From: Dichetophora obliterata
Taxonomy: Eukaryota; Arthropoda; Insecta; Diptera; Sciomyzidae
DNA length: 64,000 nucleotides
Assembly (NCBI GenBank): GCA_963920525.1
Contig: OY986440.1
Location: 17,254,210-17,318,209 of the forward strand
Direction of reading: 5' to 3'
Under the pieces are notes generated by a model. The model had not been told where the DNA came from. It did no database searches and worked only from the letters and a program-made list of their open reading frames with translations. This document shows, in pieces, positions 57,919 through 64,000 of this stretch. Numbering within the stretch: the stretch's first letter is position 1; every line of letters begins with the position of its first letter. A program made the translations under genes and the position numbers.

Positions 57919-60900
57919 ATGCGCTGTGTGGTGAAAAATTGTTTAAGTGTCCAGAGACTGAAGGAAAAGCTGGTTTCATTTCACAAGTAAGTATTTTGCA
58001 ATTATGTTCAAATGGTTGGATTTTTTTCAAGAAAATAACTTTATTTAAAGTAAATTGGTTGCAGTGAAGTGTTTTTCAATTAGAATTTTACAAATTTCTA
58101 ATCAGATATTAGAAAAAAGCAATTATTTATTTCAGTTAACTTCGCGCCATTTTCGCGAGATCGAAAACGTCAAAACACAAATTGTACTACAAGGGCGCAT
58201 TCATTTTTCAAGGGTACATTAATTTTTCATGGTGACATATATTTTTAGGGCGACATTTTCTGAAATTGAAAATATTTTAGTATGAATTTATTTATTTTAT
58301 TTTCAGATTCCCACATATGCTTGATATTAGACATAAATGGATCCGTGCCTTAGGGTTAGATCCCAATAAAGTTACAGTAAGAACTGTTGTATGCTCTAAA
58401 CATTTCCTTGAAAATGATTTCATTGATTTTAATAAAACCAATCGGAGATTATATCCATCAGCAGTACCATATTTACATGATGCCAATGATAAGATGTAAG
58501 TAATTTTTTTAATTGTGTGAAGTTATTGTATATGAGTTCTATATGAAATAATTTTTAGGCATATTGATCCAGATCCTATCTGCAGCAAAAGTTTGGTTGC
58601 AGAAATAAAATTTTCAAATAAAGAAAATTTAAAAATTTTACAAAATATTCAGATATTGCCACCTAGGGACAATGTATTAGAAATGGAGCAAAAACCGCTA
58701 GAATGTGTTGAAATTATTCCCCCCAGAAATGATAAAGAAAATGAGCCAAAGCCACAAAACAAGCTCACATTAAAAAGAATGTTGGAATCTGATGATGATT
58801 TGTCATCATCCCCAAGAAAAAAAGAAGCAAAAAATAAACTTCGGGCGCTTAGAAAAATAGTTTTGAAAAAAAATAGAAAAATTAAAACTTTGAATGAGAA
58901 AGTAAGACGCAGATCGCGCCGAATTGGAAGTTTGACTGAAATCTTAGGGGCAATAAAAAAAAAAAACTTAATTAATGATGAAACCTCGGAAATTCTGCAG
59001 AATCTAGGAACAATGAACGCGGATCTCTTCGAGAGAAAATTAAAAAAAGTAGGAGGTTTACCAAACGCCAGAATGTATCGCCCAGAAATTCGATCGTTTG
59101 CGTTAAATTTGAACTTTTTATCACCAAAAGCGTACGAATATGTAAGAGAGAATTTCGACAATTGCTTACCACATTCTCGAACGCACGCCAAATGGTACGA
59201 AGGAATTGATTGCTGCCCTGGATTTACTACAGAGTCCTTCGATGCAATCAAAGCAGCTGTGGAAGAAGCAAATAAAGTATCGCAAAAAATAATATTAAAT
59301 TTAATATTCGATGAAATGGCAGTTCGGAAGTAAGAATATTAGTGATATAAGCAGTTCTTTTGTTATTTTAACATTTTTTTCAGACATATCGACTGGAGCA
59401 GCAAAGGAGCTTTAGGATACACATTCGTTGGAGATGGTGATTGCAGCAGTACTGAGGCTACCCAAATACTCGTCTTCCTGGTGGTTTGTGTCAACAAAAG
59501 TTGGAAAATTCCAGTTGGATATTTTCCAATCACTAGCCTGGATGCCAGTCAAAAGGTAAATATGACAAAACATTGCTTGGAAACCCTTTTAGCCACAGGT
59601 GCGGAGGTAATTGGAGTTACCTTTGATGGGGCTGCAGTAAACTTCACTGCAGCAAGACTGTTAGGATCCGACTTGTACAGAAAGTGTTTTTAAATTAGAT
59701 TCCTTAAATACAAAATTTTGTATTTTACCAGACCCTTGCCATATGATGAAGCTAATTAGGAACTTTTTTGCTGAAATAGGGGAATTTAAAGATTCTGAGG
59801 GCAAAATTATTAAATGGCAATTTCTTCAAAAGCTTGTGGAGTTGCAAGGAAGAGAAGAATTGCATTTAGGAAATAAGCTAAGAAGTTCTCATATTTACTT
59901 TTCGGACCAGAAAATGAAGGTCAGGATTGCAGTACAGGCTCTTAGCAAATCTGTAGCTGATTCGTTAGATTTCTGTAGGGAGGTATTGTTATTGCCAGAG
60001 TTTGAAGGTTACGAGGCTACAGTAAAATTTATTAGATATATAAATAATGTTTTTGACGTTCTTAATAGTAGAAACTCGCATAAATTTGGATTTGAAAAAG
60101 CTTTATGTAAAGAAAATAAAGATAGTATTCTTAAATTTGAAAATGAATTCGTTCAATATTTGAGTGAGCTTCGCACCCTTAATGGACAATTGGTAATAAA
60201 CCACCGTAGAAAGACAGGGTTTATTGGTGTCATAGCTTGTATAAGGAATATTAAAGTAATTTATGAAAGATTTATAGACAGTAATATTTTATCTTTTATA
60301 CCTTTTTATAAGCTTAATCAGGACCACATAGAGTTATTTTTTAGTTCAGTTCGTTCTCATCTAGGTTACAATGATAATCCTTCCGTTAAGCAGTTTAAAG
60401 CTGCTTATAGGAAACTAATTATCAGATGTAAAATTAGGGAAGGGGGCATTGGTAATTGCATACCATTAGAAAAAATTGAAATTTTAAGTTTAAGTAGTTC
60501 CAATCCCATTAAAAAGAACAATTTGAATTCATTCGACTCTAAGCAGAAACTAGGTTTAAGTATTGTAGATTATGAAGAAAATGAAAATAGTTTTTTAAAT
60601 GAACACAATTATTTTGCAGACGCTAGTATTTTGACTGAATACACATCTCACGTAGTGAAGTATATTGCAGGGTTCGTTGTGTTCAAATTGCAATCTATTT
60701 TAAAGTGCAATGAATGCAAAATAGATTTGGAAGGAGTTATGAACCCAGAATCATTAGTTAAATTTAAATCGAAAGGATACTTAAAAATTCCATCGAAATC
60801 GGTTGAAGATGCTTGCATTATTGCGGAAAAAGAACTGCGTATTCAAACAAAATTATTAGATGAAAATAAGTCTATTTTGCATACAATGTACTTTAGCCGT

Positions 60901-61026
60901 ATTTTGTATAATATACAGATCTCACTTGTAGGAAAAAATATATTTGAGGGACACATTAAGTCTTCCGGACATTACAACATTGTAATAAAAGCTTTAATTG
61001 GAATATTTTTGAAAACCAGATATTAG
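57919..61026 (+). CDS. P/THAP9-type transposase, four exons, one frameshift
   Basis: Cut-and-paste transposase acting in the nucleus on the element's own ends. Exons 57919-57986, 58307-58495, 58559-59329 and 59384-61026 have canonical GT/AG borders and consistent phases. The THAP finger fills residues 1 to about 80: C3, C8, W34, C52, H55 and an AVP box at 75-77. A highly basic coiled-coil-like stretch follows (about 150-195). The catalytic RNase H-like core is visible as LIFDEMAVRK (D337), GVTFDGAAVN (D424), LPDPCHMMK (D about 459) and NQDHIELFFSSVRSHLGYND (E about 659). YIAGF...CNEC lies near the C-terminus. Length would be about 889 residues, close to THAP9 (about 900). A one-base excess in the T-run at 59687-59691 creates a stop at 59691; it may be real or a sequencing slip. 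A possible poly(A) signal lies about 50 bases after the stop. Confidence 0.9.
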
Positions 61027-62373
61027 CCAACAATAAGACAAAAACTGCATAAAACTATTCATTTTAAGGGAATTTAAAATAAAAATGAAGAATGAAGCAT
61101 GCTTTTATTTAATTCGTCTTTTATTTTAATGCATGCTCATATTATTAGTTATAATTTTATTAAAATATATTAAAAATCACGTCGCTTACACTTTGTGAAA
61201 AGCATCATGAATTATATTGTTTTTACTTTATCTACATATTCAATACTAATATTTTCTTTTTTTTCGGGTGAAATAGGCCTACAGGGGAACCGGACACCCA
61301 AAAAAATCGGTAACGCGCCAATTTGTATACCTCAAGGGTGGTGTGGAAATACAAAAAAAATTAATTAAATAAGCTACTAATCTCTTTCGCTTCGTAGATA
61401 TTCTTTTTTATATTTATGCGTATGCTAAAAACTATTTTATTCCAATCAGAATGTATAAGTATGCAATTCCAACCAGAAATCAATAGCGCCTTATTTTGCG
61501 CTTGAACCGAATGCGGCCCTGAGTGAATGTTTCTGTATTGGTGTAAACATACACTAGTAAGAAAAATGCCGCACTTTTATTTCAGAACACCACTTCCTTA
61601 TCTCTTATTTCTATGGATTCACCACACCACAGCTAATGTCCAAATCATGTCAAAATCACAAAATACAGTGCTGCCGTATCTTCAAAAAAAAATCCATGAT
61701 TGTATCATTAAGGGTATTCACAGTTGCGTGGTTTTCAGTGTGGCTAAAAAACTCCGTAGTATTAATACAACACTTTACCAACCTGTTTTTATATACTTAT
61801 GTTGTTGTTTTACATGAAAGCTCTACAAACCAAAACTCTGGTAGTTTTAAGTAGCCCAATGATATGTTTGATGAACGTGGTTTTTAAAGTTCCATAAACA
61901 GGTGTTGCTTTATGTGTTTTTACAACAGTTTGACTGTTTTTTTGTATTTCGTTTGTTTTCCAATAAGCCAATTAGATTCCTTTGCTTAGTTTCGTTTGTT
62001 GTGTATGTGTTTTTTGTGTGCATGTATTTTCACATGTGATGTAGGCTGCACATTTATGCGCAATGAGAGCGGAATCTGTTAAATATTATGTTATGAATAA
62101 ATATTAATTTCATTATTTCAAACAGTCACGCTTTTGTGTTTTTGATTTTTTTAAATTAATATTTATATTAAAATTAAGAATTAAAATGGACAAAAAATAA
62201 TGGGCAATAATAAATTAGTGAAAATAAAACTGTAAAATCACATAAAAACTTATTTGTTTCATTAAATATACATTTTTTTCTTACTTTATCCCATTTACCA
62301 TAGTATAAATTCCCCTCAAAGCATTTGTCTCACAATACTGAAAAGTAGCATCGCTAAAATTAGTTTTGACATT

Positions 62374-62513
62374 AGGGCTGTTCACATTTCAAACCGCTCA
62401 TCAAATCGTTTGTCAAATCCAATAGAACAACGTGGGAATTCCATGAAAATTTCACGTTGTTCTATTGTATTTGACAAACGATTTGATGAGCGATTTGAAA
62501 TGTGAACAGCCCT
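62374..62513. mobile_element. 140-bp palindromic element H5 inside the P-like transposon
   Basis: AGGGCTGTTCACATTTC (62374) with its complement ending at 62513; arms of about 60 bases include ATCAAATCGTTTGTCAAAT. ATT on both sides (62371-62373, 62514-62516). Same end type as H1-H4. Confidence 0.9.
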
Positions 62514-62930
62514 ATTAGCTGTCGGTGTGGTGAATCTCTTTACCCTACCTGGTTATTCTGCCATGAGTGAAGGTACGTTCTTTATTAACCTCAAAAAATT
62601 CACTAACAGTACTTCTGGTACCAGGGACCACACCAACTAAAATGCTAAAAACCCATAAAATTTAGTTGTTTTTTTTTAAGAACGTCTTAAATAAAGTTTT
62701 TTCTTCCTATTAAGAAAGAATTTTTTAATTATTTTGAATGATTGAGTTGAATCGAATTGAATTTTGAATTGCATTAGAGAAATATACTGTTTTGATTTTT
62801 TGTTGCGGTTCCACAGACCAGGAGTACCAGTTAAGGGTTAAGAAGAAAAATCATTAAATCATAATCAATTGCAAGTACTTTTTGGCGAAATCAATGCAGC
62901 GGAAAATATTTTCATAAAATTAAATTCATT

Positions 62931-63790
62931 AGGGCAGTTCACGATCTTGTTGCATTGTTGCAAATGCAAAATTAGCAGCTTTTACAAAAACAAAAAGCAT
63001 TAGGGCAGTTCACGATCTTATTTGCACCAGATTGCAAAATTATGCAATTGCAAACATTTGAAATCAATTTCTTGGCAAACTTTTCTGGCAAAGTTAATAC
63101 ACAGCTGATTTATAAAAGAAAATAAAAAAAAATACTTTGTGAAGTTATAATTTCTTATATTTTGTTTAAATCTGCAATATTATGCCGAGAAAAAGTGAAA
63201 AAGAGGCAATAATAGACTATTTTGGTTTCTCACACAAAATTAATTTGTCTACACTTTCCGGCCATCAGCTGATTGTTCGATTGAGCTTGCAATCCAGTGT
63301 TGCACATGCGTAGCATTTGTAAGCTACAGGTTTTTAGTGTTGCATTGCTGCAAGAATGTAGCACGTGCAAATCTGTGTATTTTGATAGTGTAGTGCAAAT
63401 ATATGCAATAATATTTTGCAAATGCACTCATGCAAGACCATTTGCACTAGATCGTGAACTCCACTATTGATATGAATTTTTGCAATATTCATGCATTTGC
63501 TATAGCAAAAGGCTGTTGCATATGCAAATCTAATAGTATTTCTTAAATCAATGACTTAATTTTGCATTGAACACCACCACCGATACTTTCTGCACAGTGC
63601 TGTTAACATTGATTACGTTTTTAACGGCAAAAATGTTCACTCATAATTAATGAAAAAAGCGCTAAAGAAATGAAGGGAGTTTTTAAAACCAAAAATGAAA
63701 AGGGGAAAAAGCCAACAAAACATGGACGGACAAAGAAATTAGTTAAATTTCAATTTCTGAAAAACCGGTATTAGATTTATGATGGATAAA
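62931..63790. mobile_element. Harbinger-like repeat H6, homologous to H4
   Basis: Begins AGGGCAGTTCACGATCTTGT after ATT (62928-62930) and follows H4 (57148 onward), interrupted by H7 at 63002-63465. Its far part (about 63650-63790) contains a broken frame reading KTWTDKEIS, a stop, then ISEKPVLDLW, which resembles the start of a MADF/Myb-SANT-like domain, an accessory protein type of Harbinger elements. The right end is not identified. Confidence 0.6.
63002..63465. mobile_element. 464-bp short element H7 nested in H6, ATT duplication
   Basis: AGGGCAGTTCACGATCTTAT (63002) pairs with the right end (TAGATCGTGAACTCCACT, ending 63465). ATT flanks both sides (62999-63001, 63466-63468). The homologous H4 repeat has AAAAAGCATTGATATG uninterrupted at 57220-57235, the empty site with a single ATT. 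Confidence 0.92.
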
Positions 63791-63902
63791 TAATATTTCC
63801 TACATATGCATGTATTTATTCAAATATCCATTGATCAACAGTATTATTAAGCACAACATCTATAATACTTTGTTAAGTTATTAATTTACTCGTAAGGTAA
63901 TT

Positions 63903-64000
63903 AAGGCTGTTCACAATCCGGTGCAAATGGTCTTGCATCCATAGCATTTGCCAAATGGTAGAGTATCTTACGGAGTAACTCTACACTAAGTATATAAGGA
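63903..64000. mobile_element. Left end of another Harbinger-like element, cut by the window
   Basis: AAGGCTGTTCACAATCCGGT follows ATT at about 63899-63902 and continues TGCAAATGGTCTTGCAT, the inverse of the sequence next to the right end of H7 (ATGCAAGACCATTTGCA at 63430). The other end lies beyond the window. Confidence 0.6.

Larger units (their letters stand above)
57651..62573. mobile_element. Full-length P-like transposon with 8-bp target duplication
   Basis: The element spans 57659-62565 (4907 bp). Its ends are perfect 37-bp inverted repeats (57659-57695 and 62529-62565) beginning CATGGCAGAATAACCAGG, comparable with the Drosophila P-element TIR, which also begins CATG and continues with AATAAC. 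AGTGAAGG flanks both sides (57651-57658 and 62566-62573), the 8-bp duplication expected of P elements. It carries a four-exon THAP transposase. The 3' part (61027-62528) is non-coding and contains a later 140-bp hairpin insertion (62374-62513). Perfect TIRs and target duplication point to a recent insertion. Confidence 0.95.

Noticed and set aside
58649..59251. 200-codon minus-strand open frame
   Set aside because: Antisense of exon 3 of the P-like transposase; phenylalanine/serine-rich composition is the complement of the lysine-rich coding strand.

Overview
The window looks like insect, most likely dipteran, heterochromatin-like or intergenic DNA. It is AT-rich by eye, introns are mostly 50-70 bp, and it carries a P-element relative, non-LTR retrotransposons and many short inverted-repeat elements. 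There is no bacterial gene organisation and I found no intact single-copy host gene. The only host-like coding sequence is a decayed relative of the RNA-binding protein Rasputin/G3BP (about 13.0-13.8 kb and 19.4-19.9 kb). It still shows splice signals and is split by a non-LTR retrotransposon lying where an intron would be.

Layout. 0-3.7 kb: short hairpin elements and two abutting non-LTR fragments in opposite orientation. 7.0-12.8 kb: a giant palindrome with two arms of about 1.73 kb (7499-9228 and 10767-12497) around a 1.54 kb loop that holds a piece of a P/THAP9-type transposase; direct copies of one 282-bp element sit outside both arms. 13.0-19.9 kb: the Rasputin-like pseudogene with the retrotransposon inside it, itself interrupted by a 740-bp TTAA-flanked element. 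23.1-27.4 kb and 29.9-35.0 kb: two related loci on the + strand, each with a DDE-type transposase gene followed by a small multi-exon gene with a coiled coil and a DUF4806-like domain. 35.8-36.4 kb: a decayed THAP-domain gene. 38.3-41.8 kb: TIR elements, including a short deletion derivative related to the P-like element. 44.4-47.4 kb: a second non-LTR element with frameshifts. 49.4-56.4 kb: nested foldback elements and a tRNA-like fragment. 57.66-62.57 kb: a full-length P-like transposon with perfect 37-bp TIRs, an 8-bp target duplication and a four-exon THAP-transposase gene disturbed by a single frameshift. To 64 kb: Harbinger-like short elements nested in each other.

How the parts relate. 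The history can be read as insertions into insertions. The P-like element landed in a Harbinger-like repeat and later received a 140-bp hairpin element. The retrotransposon landed in the pseudogene and then received the TTAA element. A family with TIRs beginning AGGG(C/G)(A/T)(G/A)TTCAC and 3-bp target duplications recurs at least eight times and has one natural empty site.

The candidates for something new are the paired transposase + DUF4806 organisation, seen twice; the near-perfect long palindrome with P-transposase in its loop; and the young P-like transposon with its small relatives. All family names come from reading motifs by eye; no database search was possible.
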